Translations under genes and position numbers: made by a program
DNA from: Parcubacteria group bacterium GW2011_GWA2_40_23
GTDB taxonomy: Bacteria > Patescibacteriota > Patescibacteriia > UBA11705 > JABHMO01
Direction of reading: 5' to 3'
Assembly (NCBI GenBank): GCA_000996245.1
Contig: LBYP01000001.1
Coordinates: 81,197 to 130,435 of the forward strand
Length of the DNA stretch: 49,239 nt
Part shown: positions 1 to 9,047 of the stretch, piece after piece
Position numbering within the stretch: the first letter of the stretch is position 1
How the letters are laid out: every line of letters starts with the position of its first letter
Notes under the pieces: generated by a model
The model's input: only the letters and a program-made list of their open reading frames with translations
Told to the model about the DNA's origin: nothing
The model's database searches: none

Positions 1-3000
1 AAACGTAAAGAAAGATCAGAAGAAGAACGCTTCCACTTGATTCTTCTAGCGGAAACTAACGAAGGTTACAAAAATTTAATTAAACTAACTTCCATCGCCC
101 ACTTGGAAGGTTTTTATTATAAGCCCAGAATTGATTGGGAAGTTTTAAAAAAACATAGCGCTGGTTTAATTTGTCTTTCCGCTTGTTTGCAGGGGGAGGT
201 GCCACGTTCAATCTTAAAAGGTTTTTCGGACGAACAATTAAAGGCAGTCGTAGAAAAATATCAAAATGTTTTTGGTGTGAATAATTTCTTTTTAGAAGTT
301 CAACACAATCCCAACATTCCAGAACAGAAAATTATCAATAATAAAATGTTTGAAATTGGTAAGAACTGGAATATCCCCATTGTTTGTACGAATGACTCGC
401 ACTATTTAAATTCTGATGACGCGGAGGCGCACGATATTCTTCTTTGCCTCCAAACAAAACGAACTAAGAGTGAAAAAAATCGCATGTGCATGCTGGGCGA
501 AGATTTTTCTTTCATGACTCAGCAACAAATGGCTGATAATTTTAGAGCCAATCTTGAGATTCTGGAGAATACTGTGAAGATTGCCGAGCGTTGCAATGTT
601 GAAATCAGTTTAGGAAAAATTCATTTGCCGGTTTTTGAATTACCAGAAGGACTATCGGATGACGAATATTTGCACAATATGTGTTTGGATAATGTGCCAG
701 TCCGTTTTGGGTTTGATGCGCGGCTGAGTAATTTTACATTAGAGCAAAAAAGAGTTGTAGATCGTTTGGATTATGAACTTAGTATTATCAAAAAAACTGG
801 TTTTGCTTCATACTTTTTAATTGTTCAAGATTTTATTGTTTGGGCTAAAAACCATGGCGTGGTTGTCGGCCCGGGTCGTGGTTCTGCGGCCGGAAGCTTG
901 GTCGCTTATTTAACGCGCATTACAAATTTAGATCCATTGAAATATGATTTGCTCTTTGAACGTTTTTTAAATCCAGAACGTATTTCCATGCCTGATGTGG
1001 ATACTGATTTTGCTGATGAACATCGCGAAGAAGTGATTCGTTATGTAGAAAGTAAATATGGCAAAGATCATGTGGCTCAAATTATTACTTTTGGAACAAT
1101 GGCCGCGCGCGCTGCGGTGCGCGATGTCGGTCGAGTCCTCGAATTACCATATTCTTTTTGCGATAAAGTTTCAAAGTTAATTCCCATGGACATGGATTTG
1201 TCAGAAGCTATTGAAAAAGTTGAAGAAGTAAAAGAACTTTATGAAAATAATGAAGATGCCAAACGACTTTTAGATTTTGCGCTTAAACTCGAAGGTGTTT
1301 CGCGTCATGCTTCAACACATGCTTGCGGAGTTGTCATTACCCGCGATCCAGTGGACGAATATTGCCCGCGCCAATTTGCTCGTGATCAAGAAGAAACTAT
1401 TGTCACTCAATACTCTTTGCACCCAGTCGAAGATATTGGCATATTGAAAATGGACTTTTTGGGTTTAAAAAACTTAACGATTATTGAACGCGCCTGCGAA
1501 ATTGTTGAAAAAATGTTGGGTCAAAAAATTGATATAGATAATATCCCGCTTGATGATAAAAAAGCGTATAGACTTTTTCAGGAAGGGAAAACGACTGGCG
1601 TTTTCCAATTTGAATCTAGCGGCATGAAACGCTACTTGAAACAACTACGTCCAACAAATATTGAAGATTTAATTGCCATGGTGGCTTTGTATCGTCCTGG
1701 TCCTATGGATCTAATCCCATCATACATTAGCCGTAAGCATGGATTGGAACGAGTGGAATATATTCATCCTTTGCTCGAGAATTCGCTTAAAAAGACATAT
1801 GGCATTGCTATTTACCAGGAACAAATCATGCAGATTACGCGAGATTTGGCTGGATTTACTTTGGGTGAAGCCGATGTGTTGCGTAAAGCTGTGGGAAAAA
1901 AGATTGTGGAACTTTTGGCTGAACAAAAAGAAAAATTTGTGGCTGGTTGTGTAAAAAATAATATTCCCAAAGAAGTTGGTCAACAAGTTTTTGCTTTTAT
2001 TGAACCATTTGCTGGTTATGGTTTTAACAGAAGTCACGCGGCTTGCTATGCGTACATTGCCTATCAAACAGCATATTTAAAAGCCAATTTCCCAGCGCAG
2101 TTTATGGCGGCCTTAATGACATCAGACCAACATAATATGGATCGTATCGCCATTGAAATTGATGAATCCAAGCACATGGGGATAGAAATATTGCCACCAA
2201 GCATCAATGAAAGTTTTTCAACTTTTACAGCCGTGGCTGATTCTCTGAATACTGAAAAGCCACGTATTCGTTTTGGGCTCAATGCTATTCGTAATGTTGG
2301 CGAGAATGTTGTTAAAGCTATTGTGCACGAACGTAAGCAGGGCGGAGAATTTAAAACACTAGAAGATTTTTTGTCGCGCGTTTCGAGCAAAGATATCAGT
2401 AAAAAATCTTTAGAAGGTCTGATCAAGTGCGGAGCGATGGATTTATTTGGTGAACGCAACCAATTGCTCGAGAATATGGATAAGCTGTTACTTTTTTTAC
2501 ACGAAGCTGAATCGTCACGCGACATCAAACAAGCCAACATTTTTAATTTCAATGGTGGTGAAAGTACTTATAATGCTAAGTTGATTTTGCGTGAAGTTAC
2601 TCCGGCTACTAAAGTTCAGGTTTCGGCCATGGAAAAAGAATTTTTAGGTCTCTATGTTTCGGCACATCCTTTCCGTGAATACGAAGGTAAACTTACAGGC
2701 TTGATTACGCCGCTTTTGGAGATGAAGGCCATGGTCGGCTCTGGCGCGCAAGTGCGGGTGGCAGGTGCTGTTTCCACAATCAAAAAGATTATGACCAAAA
2801 AGGGTGACCCGATGTTGTTTGTCGGATTGGAGGATGGTTTGGCAGCTGTTGAAGTTTTAGTTTTTCCACGTTTATACAAGGAGGTTCATGAAAAGTTGGT
2901 CGATGGTGGCGTAATTATTGTCGACGGTAGTTTATCTGATAAAGATGAAGAACCAAAAATTTTGGCCAATAAAATTATTTTTGTGGATGAGGATTTGATT

Positions 3001-3276
3001 GATGTGGTGGCTCAGAAATTAAGAGGGAACAATACCAAGGTTTTAAAAGTTCATAAACAGGTTATGATTGATTATCCTGTTGGGGCTAGCAAGGAATTAG
3101 CTAATAATATTAAGATGGTTTTTATGAAGTATCAAGGCAAGTATCAGGTTTTGTTGAAATTGCAAGAAAAGTTAATTAAAACAGATTTTTTAATTAGTTG
3201 TGAAGAAGATGCCACCAAAGAAATCGAGGAATTACTTGGTCATGGGTGTATGCACCCTTGTAAAGAGTTGATCTAG
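1..3276 (+). CDS. dnaE: DNA polymerase III subunit alpha, 5'-truncated by window edge
   Basis: Frame open from base 1 (KRKERSEEERFHLILLAETNEGYKNL); motifs GPGRGSAAGSLVAYLTRITNLDP, PDVDTDFADEHR, FQFESSGMKRYL, MVALYRPGPMD typical of bacterial DnaE. The ORF-track start at 37 is internal. Confidence 0.97.
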   Translation, partial: KRKERSEEERFHLILLAETNEGYKNLIKLTSIAHLEGFYYKPRIDWEVLKKHSAGLICLSACLQGEVPRSILKGFSDEQLKAVVEKYQNVFGVNNFFLEVQHNPNIPEQKIINNKMFEIGKNWNIPIVCTNDSHYLNSDDAEAHDILLCLQTKRTKSEKNRMCMLGEDFSFMTQQQMADNFRANLEILENTVKIAERCNVEISLGKIHLPVFELPEGLSDDEYLHNMCLDNVPVRFGFDARLSNFTLEQKRVVDRLDYELSIIKKTGFASYFLIVQDFIVWAKNHGVVVGPGRGSAAGSLVAYLTRITNLDPLKYDLLFERFLNPERISMPDVDTDFADEHREEVIRYVESKYGKDHVAQIITFGTMAARAAVRDVGRVLELPYSFCDKVSKLIPMDMDLSEAIEKVEEVKELYENNEDAKRLLDFALKLEGVSRHASTHACGVVITRDPVDEYCPRQFARDQEETIVTQYSLHPVEDIGILKMDFLGLKNLTIIERACEIVEKMLGQKIDIDNIPLDDKKAYRLFQEGKTTGVFQFESSGMKRYLKQLRPTNIEDLIAMVALYRPGPMDLIPSYISRKHGLERVEYIHPLLENSLKKTYGIAIYQEQIMQITRDLAGFTLGEADVLRKAVGKKIVELLAEQKEKFVAGCVKNNIPKEVGQQVFAFIEPFAGYGFNRSHAACYAYIAYQTAYLKANFPAQFMAALMTSDQHNMDRIAIEIDESKHMGIEILPPSINESFSTFTAVADSLNTEKPRIRFGLNAIRNVGENVVKAIVHERKQGGEFKTLEDFLSRVSSKDISKKSLEGLIKCGAMDLFGERNQLLENMDKLLLFLHEAESSRDIKQANIFNFNGGESTYNAKLILREVTPATKVQVSAMEKEFLGLYVSAHPFREYEGKLTGLITPLLEMKAMVGSGAQVRVAGAVSTIKKIMTKKGDPMLFVGLEDGLAAVEVLVFPRLYKEVHEKLVDGGVIIVDGSLSDKDEEPKILANKIIFVDEDLIDVVAQKLRGNNTKVLKVHKQVMIDYPVGASKELANNIKMVFMKYQGKYQVLLKLQEKLIKTDFLISCEEDATKEIEELLGHGCMHPCKELI

Positions 3277-3304
3277 TTGGCTATTTAGCTGGAAATTGGT
3301 ATAA

Positions 3305-3385
3305 TATCAGGGATAAGGGACAAGGTTTAAGGGAAAAGGGAAAAATATTATCCCATAACCCTTACCCCATACCCCATAACCCAGC
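3305..3385. repeat. G-run/C-run imperfect inverted repeat (GGGATAAGGG...CCCTTACCCC)
   Basis: agggataagggacaaggtttaagggaaaaggg followed by cccataacccttaccccataccccataaccc; related words recur at 5775-5800/6187-6220 and 8045-8115. Confidence 0.7.
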
Positions 3386-3391
3386 TTAATT

Positions 3392-4534
3392 ATGTATATA
3401 AAAAAACACACCCAAGTCGCTGAAAGTTATAAAAAATTAGTTTTAGGTTTTGTTATTATCGCGGTGGTTCTTGTTGGCATTATTCTCTATTTCTCTGCGA
3501 GCAAGGCAGTGATAAAAATTACTCCCAAAGTTACGGCTATTCAAACAGATTTTGTGGCTGATGTGGTTACTGATGGTGGCGCCATTGATCAGGCTTTACA
3601 GGGCGTACTTTTTGAAAAAGAAGTTGAAGGTGCTTTAGAAGGCGATGCCACAGGGACTCAGGTTTTAGCCGGGGGGACTATCGGTAAAGTGATTTTAATC
3701 AACAAAAGAACTGAACCCCAAACTTTAGTAAAAACTACACGTTTGCTTACTGCCGATGGAATTTTATTGAGACTTTCGGACAAAGTTGTTGTTCCAGCTA
3801 ATGGAGAAATTGAAGTAAATGTTTACGCAGACGATCCCAATGCTTTCCAAGAATTAGCTCCAACCAAATTTACTATTCCAGGTTTATGGGAAGGTTTACA
3901 GAGTTCTATCTATGGCGAAAGTAAAGCAGCCATTAAGAGCATCGGTGAATCAGTCAAGGTTGTTAAAGCCGTGGACATTGCGCGCACTAAAGATAAATTA
4001 ACAGAAGAACTTTATAATAAAGCCATTGATGACTTTAAGGCCCAGTTGCCAGGACAGAATAACACTGTCATGGTGGTCACAAAAAAAGTTGCCGATGAAA
4101 AAGTATCTGTGGAAGCAGAAACAGTTGTGGATAAATTTATTGTTAATTTAAAATTAAATGTGGTACTTGTCGCCTTGAATCAAGATGCCATTATGAAAAT
4201 GGCCGGCGAACGTCTAAAATCAGTTGTGCCAGCAAATCAGGAGTTATTAAATTTAAATGCTAATAATTTTTCGTATAAAGTTCAGAATTTTGATGAGGTT
4301 AAGAAAACAGTTAATGTGAAGGTTCATGTGGAAGGGGATTCTGTTATTGCTTCAAATCATGAAATTTTCAATAAAGAAAAATTGTCCGGTTTAAGTCCTA
4401 AAGGTTTAGAACTTTATCTCTCGAATTTTGACGAGATCGAAAAAGTTGAAGTGGAACTCTCACCATTCTGGGTTAAGAATATTCCAAAGTTACAAGATCA
4501 TATTATAATTACAATTCTTAATACTGCGAAGTAG
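3392..4534 (+). CDS. Hypothetical protein with N-terminal TM helix and large extracytoplasmic domain
   Basis: LVLGFVIIAVVLVGIILYFSA hydrophobic segment; full ORF. Confidence 0.85.
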   Translation: MYIKKHTQVAESYKKLVLGFVIIAVVLVGIILYFSASKAVIKITPKVTAIQTDFVADVVTDGGAIDQALQGVLFEKEVEGALEGDATGTQVLAGGTIGKVILINKRTEPQTLVKTTRLLTADGILLRLSDKVVVPANGEIEVNVYADDPNAFQELAPTKFTIPGLWEGLQSSIYGESKAAIKSIGESVKVVKAVDIARTKDKLTEELYNKAIDDFKAQLPGQNNTVMVVTKKVADEKVSVEAETVVDKFIVNLKLNVVLVALNQDAIMKMAGERLKSVVPANQELLNLNANNFSYKVQNFDEVKKTVNVKVHVEGDSVIASNHEIFNKEKLSGLSPKGLELYLSNFDEIEKVEVELSPFWVKNIPKLQDHIIITILNTAK

Positions 4535-4555
4535 GTAAATTTTACTAAGATATAG

Positions 4556-4581
4556 AAAAAGAGAGTGAAAGCTCTCTTTTT
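4556..4581 (+). terminator. Intrinsic terminator
   Basis: aaaaagagag-tgaaag-ctctcttttt hairpin with T run. Confidence 0.75.
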
Positions 4582-4619
4582 GGTTTTAGATTGACTAATT
4601 TTGTCATAAAGCTATAATG

Positions 4620-4836
4620 AATATAATCAGTAATGATTGAGCTATCTACCAAATAGCTACTCTTGACGAGTCCACTTTGGCTAAATTACTAGAGAACAAT
4701 AGAACCAATTAAGTGTTCATCCTTTGCTATCTCCTTTGCAAATGCTTCGGAGATCAAGAAAGCTATGGATGGGAACTTGGGTGGAACCACCCTGCTACGG
4801 TGGGATCCCAGGACTAAATTGTTTAGTCTTTTTTTA
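4620..4836 (+). promoter_or_regulatory. T-box riboswitch leader, predicted threonine-specific
   Basis: AGTA (4629-4632) opposite AGAACCA (4701-4707) in a specifier-type internal loop closed by TAAT/ATTA and ATTG/CAAT; specifier ACC 4704-4706; T-box core AACTTGGGTGGAACCACC (UGGA 4782-4785); hairpin GACTAAA-TTG-TTTAGTC plus T7 (4812-4835); lies upstream of the dtd/thrS cluster. Confidence 0.85.
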
Positions 4837-4841
4837 TTAGT

Positions 4842-5345
4842 ATGCACAAAATTATCAAATTTGATCCACGTAAAGACATCGTCATAGGTTCTGCTTTTGG
4901 AACAATGATAGTTGGTGGCTGTCTGTTTTGGTTTTTATTTCATTTACAGATAATCGCCAGTACAAGTCTAATTGGTTTTTGGGTCTTACTTTTAGTTTTT
5001 TGTCCGGTTGTTCTTGTTTTAATCTATGTTTCCAAAAGATTTGCTCAAGGTGAAATGCGGGTTGATGAGAATTTATTACACATAAACTGGGGTGAAAAAG
5101 TTAATTGTGTGTTTGATTTAGATCAGGTTAATATTGAGAAATGGCGGGCGACTTGGTCTTTCCCAGATGGGAATAGAAAGGTTTTAGTTTATAAATTGTC
5201 TGACAGCAAAAATACTTTTACTTTTTTTGTAGAAATTAGTTGGACTAAGTATAAAAGTTTACCAGAAAGAGCCATTGAGGGCGTGTATATTCAGGTTAGA
5301 GATAAGACCATATTTCAAATTCATCCTAAGTTTCAAATAACATGA
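4842..5345 (+). CDS. Hypothetical membrane protein (two N-terminal TM segments)
   Basis: Hydrophobic segments IVGGCLFWFLFHLQ and GFWVLLLVFCPVVLVLIYV; TGA stop overlaps the dtd start region. Confidence 0.8.
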   Translation: MHKIIKFDPRKDIVIGSAFGTMIVGGCLFWFLFHLQIIASTSLIGFWVLLLVFCPVVLVLIYVSKRFAQGEMRVDENLLHINWGEKVNCVFDLDQVNIEKWRATWSFPDGNRKVLVYKLSDSKNTFTFFVEISWTKYKSLPERAIEGVYIQVRDKTIFQIHPKFQIT

Positions 5346-5806
5346 AAATTTTAATACAGCGTGTAAAATCAGCTAGCGTTTCAGTCAATAATGAAATCGT
5401 CGGAGAAATTGGACGTGGGTTATTGTTGTTTTTGGGAATAGCCAAAGAAGATACTGGAGGCGAAATTGAATATCTCGTTAAAAAGATTGTGGAACTTCGT
5501 CTTTTTGAAAATGAAGAAAATAAGTTTGACTTGTCAGTGAAAGATGTCGGCGGGGAATTGCTTCTTATTTCTCAGTTTACTTTATGCGGTTCTTGCGACA
5601 AGGGCCGTCGGCCAGATTTTTTTGATGCAGCCGAACCCTTTAGAGCGAAAAAGATTTATGATGATTTTGTGAATCGATTAGGTCAAGAGGGAATTAAAGT
5701 CGCCACAGGGAAATTTGGTGAGTATATGCAGGTTAAATTAGAAAATGATGGTCCAGTCACGTTCTTGTTGGAAAAAGGGGTAAGGGATAAAGGGAAAGGG
5801 GTATGA
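5342..5806 (+). CDS. dtd: D-aminoacyl-tRNA deacylase
   Basis: MKILIQRVKSASVSV, GLLLFLGI, LLISQFTLCG, GKFGEYMQVKLENDGPVTFLLE motifs of Dtd. Confidence 0.95.
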   Translation: MKILIQRVKSASVSVNNEIVGEIGRGLLLFLGIAKEDTGGEIEYLVKKIVELRLFENEENKFDLSVKDVGGELLLISQFTLCGSCDKGRRPDFFDAAEPFRAKKIYDDFVNRLGQEGIKVATGKFGEYMQVKLENDGPVTFLLEKGVRDKGKGV

Positions 5807-6183
5807 CAGAAGAATATAAAATAAAAACATTTAAAGATTTGGAAGCATGGAAAGAAGGTCATCAGTTAGTTTTAATGATTTACATTGTTACTAAAATGTT
5901 TCCAAAAGAAGAATCTTTTTGTCTGACGTCACAATTAAGAAGAGCTATAGTCTCTTATACTTCTAATGTTGCTGAAGGATTTAGCCGAAGATCAAGCAAA
6001 GATAAAGCTCATTTTTATACTATGGCACTTGGATCTTTAACAGAAGTTCAGAGTCAATTGGAGATAGCAAAAGATGTTGAATACATAGATGTAATGACTT
6101 TTACGAAATTAAATAATCAAGCAATTATAATTCATAAAATAACCAATGGGTTAATAAAAAGTGTTAAGATGCGTAGGAATTAG
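5803..6183 (+). CDS. Four-helix bundle protein (23S rRNA intervening-sequence/S23 family)
   Basis: FKDLEAWKEGHQLVLMIY, LTSQLRRAIVSYTSNVAEGFSRRSSKDKAHFYTMALGSLTEVQSQLEIAKD typical of the family. Confidence 0.92.
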   Translation: MTEEYKIKTFKDLEAWKEGHQLVLMIYIVTKMFPKEESFCLTSQLRRAIVSYTSNVAEGFSRRSSKDKAHFYTMALGSLTEVQSQLEIAKDVEYIDVMTFTKLNNQAIIIHKITNGLIKSVKMRRN

Positions 6184-6227
6184 CTTTTCCATTACCCCTT
6201 ACCCCATAATACTTAACCCAAATACGT

Positions 6228-8048
6228 ATGAACAAACAAGACTTAGAAAAAATGCGTCACTCTTGCGAACACGTACTAACTATGGCCATGATGCGTTTGT
6301 GGCCAGGGAGAATTAAAGCAGCCATGGGACCAGCTACTGCCGAAGGATTTTATTTCGATTTTGACTCAGACATTAGAATCTCGAGCGACAATTTTAAAAA
6401 GATCGAGGCCGAAATGGCCAAAATTATTGCCGAAGATTTGCCAATCATCAGAGATGAAATGACTATCGAAGAGGCACGTAAGTTTTTCAGCGGCAATACT
6501 TACAAAGACAATGAATATAAGCATGAATGGCTCGATTTGATTGAGGGTCGTGGCGAAAAGATTTCTGTTTATTGGATGGGCGAAAAAGGTAAAGATATGC
6601 CCGAGACTTTTGTGGATATTTGTTCTGGTCCTCATGTCGAATCGACTGGTAAAATAGGCGCCTTCAAATTACAAAAAGTTGCTGGTGCTTATTGGCATGG
6701 AGACGAAAAGAATAAAATGTTGCAACGTGTTTATGGTTTAGCATTTGAAACTCAAGCGGAAATTGATAATTATCTCACTCTTTTAGCTGAGGCCGAGAAA
6801 AGAGATCATAGAATTATTGGGAAAGATTTATTTTTGATCGAGCCAAAAGTTGGTTTGGGCTTAGTCATGTGGAAACCAAAGGGCGCTTTACTCTGGAGAG
6901 TTTTGGAAGACTTTTGGTATAAAGCTCATTTAGAAAATGGCTATGACTTGGTGCGAAGTCCGCATATTGGTTCCCGTACACTTTGGGAAACATCAGGTCA
7001 TTGCAATTTTTATAATGATAGCATGTATCCGGTTTTGGAAGTGAGTAAAACCTTGAAAGAAATGCAAGACGGCGTGACTGTTGATTGTCCCCAAGAAGAA
7101 TATTTATTGAAACCAATGAATTGTCCTTTCCACGTGGAAATTTATAAATCAGAAAAATGGTCTTACAAACAATTGCCATTGCGTTGGGCCGAATGTGGCA
7201 CTGTTTATCGTTACGAAAAATCTGGAGAATTATCTGGTTTGACACGTGTTCGCGGTTTTACCCAAGATGATGCGCATATTATTTGTACTAAGGAACAAAT
7301 GGAAAGCGAATTAGCACGCGTGGCAGAATTCGCTAAGATGATGTTTGATTCATTTGGTTTTAAACAATACAAGATTTATCTCTCACTGGGCGACCCAAAA
7401 AATCCAGGCAAATATGTTGGTGATCGTGTCAAATGGGACATGGCTGAAAAGACTTTGGAAAAAGTCGCGCAGAAACTTGGCATTGAATATGAAAAAGAAG
7501 AAGGCGAGGCTGCTTTCTACGGTCCGAAGTTGGATTATAAAGTTAAAGATGCGCTGGGTCGTGAATGGCAATGCACTACAATTCAATTTGACTTCAATTT
7601 ACCAGAACGTTTTGATATGACCTTTACCAATGCCAACGGTGAAGAAGAACAACCCTTTATGATTCACCGTGCCTTGTTTGGCTCATTTGAAAGATTTATG
7701 GGGTTACTTATAGAACATTATGCTGGAGCCTTTCCATTATGGTTATCACCAGAACAGATTCGCATTTTGCCAGTATCAGAAAAGTTTGAAGATTATGCTA
7801 ATGAAATTTTGGCAGAGTGTCGTAAAAACGGTCTACGCGCTAAAGTGATTAGCGACGGAGATTCATTGCCAAAACGTATTCGTAATTCAGAAAAAGAAAA
7901 AGTTCCATACGTTTTAGTTGTTGGAGAAAAAGAAGTCACCGATAAAACAGTTGCCGTGCGTAAACATAAAGCAGGGGATTTGGGTGCTAAACCAATGAGT
8001 GACTTCATCGCACAAGTTGTTGAAGAAGTGAGTGAAAAAAGGGTGTAA
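6228..8048 (+). CDS. thrS: Threonine--tRNA ligase
   Basis: HSCEHVLTMAM, LKPMNCPFHVEIYKS, WAECGTVYRYEKSGELSGLTRVRGFTQDDAHIIC, PFMIHRALFGSFERFMGLLIEHYAGAFPLWLSPEQ. Confidence 0.97.
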   Translation: MNKQDLEKMRHSCEHVLTMAMMRLWPGRIKAAMGPATAEGFYFDFDSDIRISSDNFKKIEAEMAKIIAEDLPIIRDEMTIEEARKFFSGNTYKDNEYKHEWLDLIEGRGEKISVYWMGEKGKDMPETFVDICSGPHVESTGKIGAFKLQKVAGAYWHGDEKNKMLQRVYGLAFETQAEIDNYLTLLAEAEKRDHRIIGKDLFLIEPKVGLGLVMWKPKGALLWRVLEDFWYKAHLENGYDLVRSPHIGSRTLWETSGHCNFYNDSMYPVLEVSKTLKEMQDGVTVDCPQEEYLLKPMNCPFHVEIYKSEKWSYKQLPLRWAECGTVYRYEKSGELSGLTRVRGFTQDDAHIICTKEQMESELARVAEFAKMMFDSFGFKQYKIYLSLGDPKNPGKYVGDRVKWDMAEKTLEKVAQKLGIEYEKEEGEAAFYGPKLDYKVKDALGREWQCTTIQFDFNLPERFDMTFTNANGEEEQPFMIHRALFGSFERFMGLLIEHYAGAFPLWLSPEQIRILPVSEKFEDYANEILAECRKNGLRAKVISDGDSLPKRIRNSEKEKVPYVLVVGEKEVTDKTVAVRKHKAGDLGAKPMSDFIAQVVEEVSEKRV

Positions 8049-8115
8049 GTATTATGGGGTAAGGGTTAGGGGGTTCTATGTGTCCCATAACCCTTATCCT
8101 TTTTCCCTTTTTCCA
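8045..8115. repeat. G-run/C-run intergenic imperfect inverted repeat
   Basis: ggggtaagggttaggggg ... cccataacccttatcctttttcccttttt. Confidence 0.65.
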
Positions 8116-8144
8116 ATTAAGTAATTCGTAATTATAAAAAAATG

Positions 8145-8175
8145 AGACCCCACAACCTATGCAGGTGTGGGGTCT
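8145..8175 (-). terminator. Intrinsic terminator of GC-rich gene 8186-8908
   Basis: AGACCCCACA...TGTGGGGTCT 10-bp stem, A-run on + strand (U tail on - strand). Confidence 0.85.
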
Positions 8176-8185
8176 TTTCGAATCA

Positions 8186-8908
8186 TCAGCGCTTCCTCCA
8201 ATGGCCGGGCCAGAGCTTCGAGAGCAGGCCACGGCGTGGCGGGGTGGGCGTGTCGTCAGGTTTGTCGGGAGCGACGAGCGGCGCGGTCTCGTTCATGAAC
8301 CAGGCAGCGTCGTTGGTCAGCTGGTTCAGGTCTTCTGGAGGCACCTCAGTCTCTCCCTTGGCAGCCAGCTCCACGAGGTTTTCGTTCAAGAGGTTGGCAT
8401 GCATTCGGTACATCCTGAGGATCATCCAGAAGAAGACTTCCGCGTTCTCTAGGGTGTGATCGACAAAGGTGGGCTTATCTCGACGAACGGCGTCATTGAG
8501 GAAGGTGACTTCTTGATCCAGTTGCTTGGGATCGCCCCAGAACTTGGCCAGCGTCGCATCGATGTCGAACCAGGGCCAGGACTTGTTGTCCCACTCGTTG
8601 CGTTCGGCGAGGCGCAGCTTGTCGACCGTCATGCCCTTGGGGCGCAGTTCTTCCTGCACCATGGTAACGGTCGAGAGTCCTTTGAAGTGAGCGCGCAGAG
8701 GCGCAAGGGCCGCCACCAGCGCCGCCATTTCCTTTGTGGTGACGAGGTCGTTGTCCTCCAGATGCGCGAGATAGGCGTTAAGCGGGTGTATGAGCGAGGC
8801 GTCGAGCTGAGGAACATCCTCATCTCGTTGGGATTCGAGCAGCGTATCTTCCTCCGGCAACGGGCCGAAGGCATAGATCACGTTGCCTTCTCTCTTTCTG
8901 GTGTTCAA
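8186..8908 (-). CDS. GC-rich ORFan hypothetical protein, 240 aa
   Basis: Full-length ORF with GGGAGGG SD-like sequence before a TTG start, own terminator and promoter; base composition contrasts with flanks. Confidence 0.75.
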   Translation of the reverse strand: MNTRKREGNVIYAFGPLPEEDTLLESQRDEDVPQLDASLIHPLNAYLAHLEDNDLVTTKEMAALVAALAPLRAHFKGLSTVTMVQEELRPKGMTVDKLRLAERNEWDNKSWPWFDIDATLAKFWGDPKQLDQEVTFLNDAVRRDKPTFVDHTLENAEVFFWMILRMYRMHANLLNENLVELAAKGETEVPPEDLNQLTNDAAWFMNETAPLVAPDKPDDTPTPPRRGLLSKLWPGHWRKR

Positions 8909-8937
8909 GTGACCCTCCCTGGTGATGAACTGTCTAT

Positions 8938-8966
8938 TATTACATTTTCTATTGCTTTTGTCAAGC
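8938..8966 (-). promoter_or_regulatory. Sigma70-type promoter for 8186-8908
   Basis: - strand TTGACA-N17-AATAAT. Confidence 0.6.
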
Positions 8967-9047
8967 TGAGGATAGTAGAGTGTACGGCTACTTAAATTAT
9001 CTCAAATTTTCGTGTATAATTAAAGTATAATTTTAATTAAGTATACT

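Noticed and set aside
1720-2552. - strand ORFs inside dnaE
   Set aside because: Antisense to an unambiguous DnaE coding sequence.
8142-8995. + strand ORFs 8142-8459, 8159-8452, 8456-8995
   Set aside because: Antisense to the GC-rich - strand ORF that has promoter, SD and terminator; long antisense ORFs are expected in GC-rich DNA.
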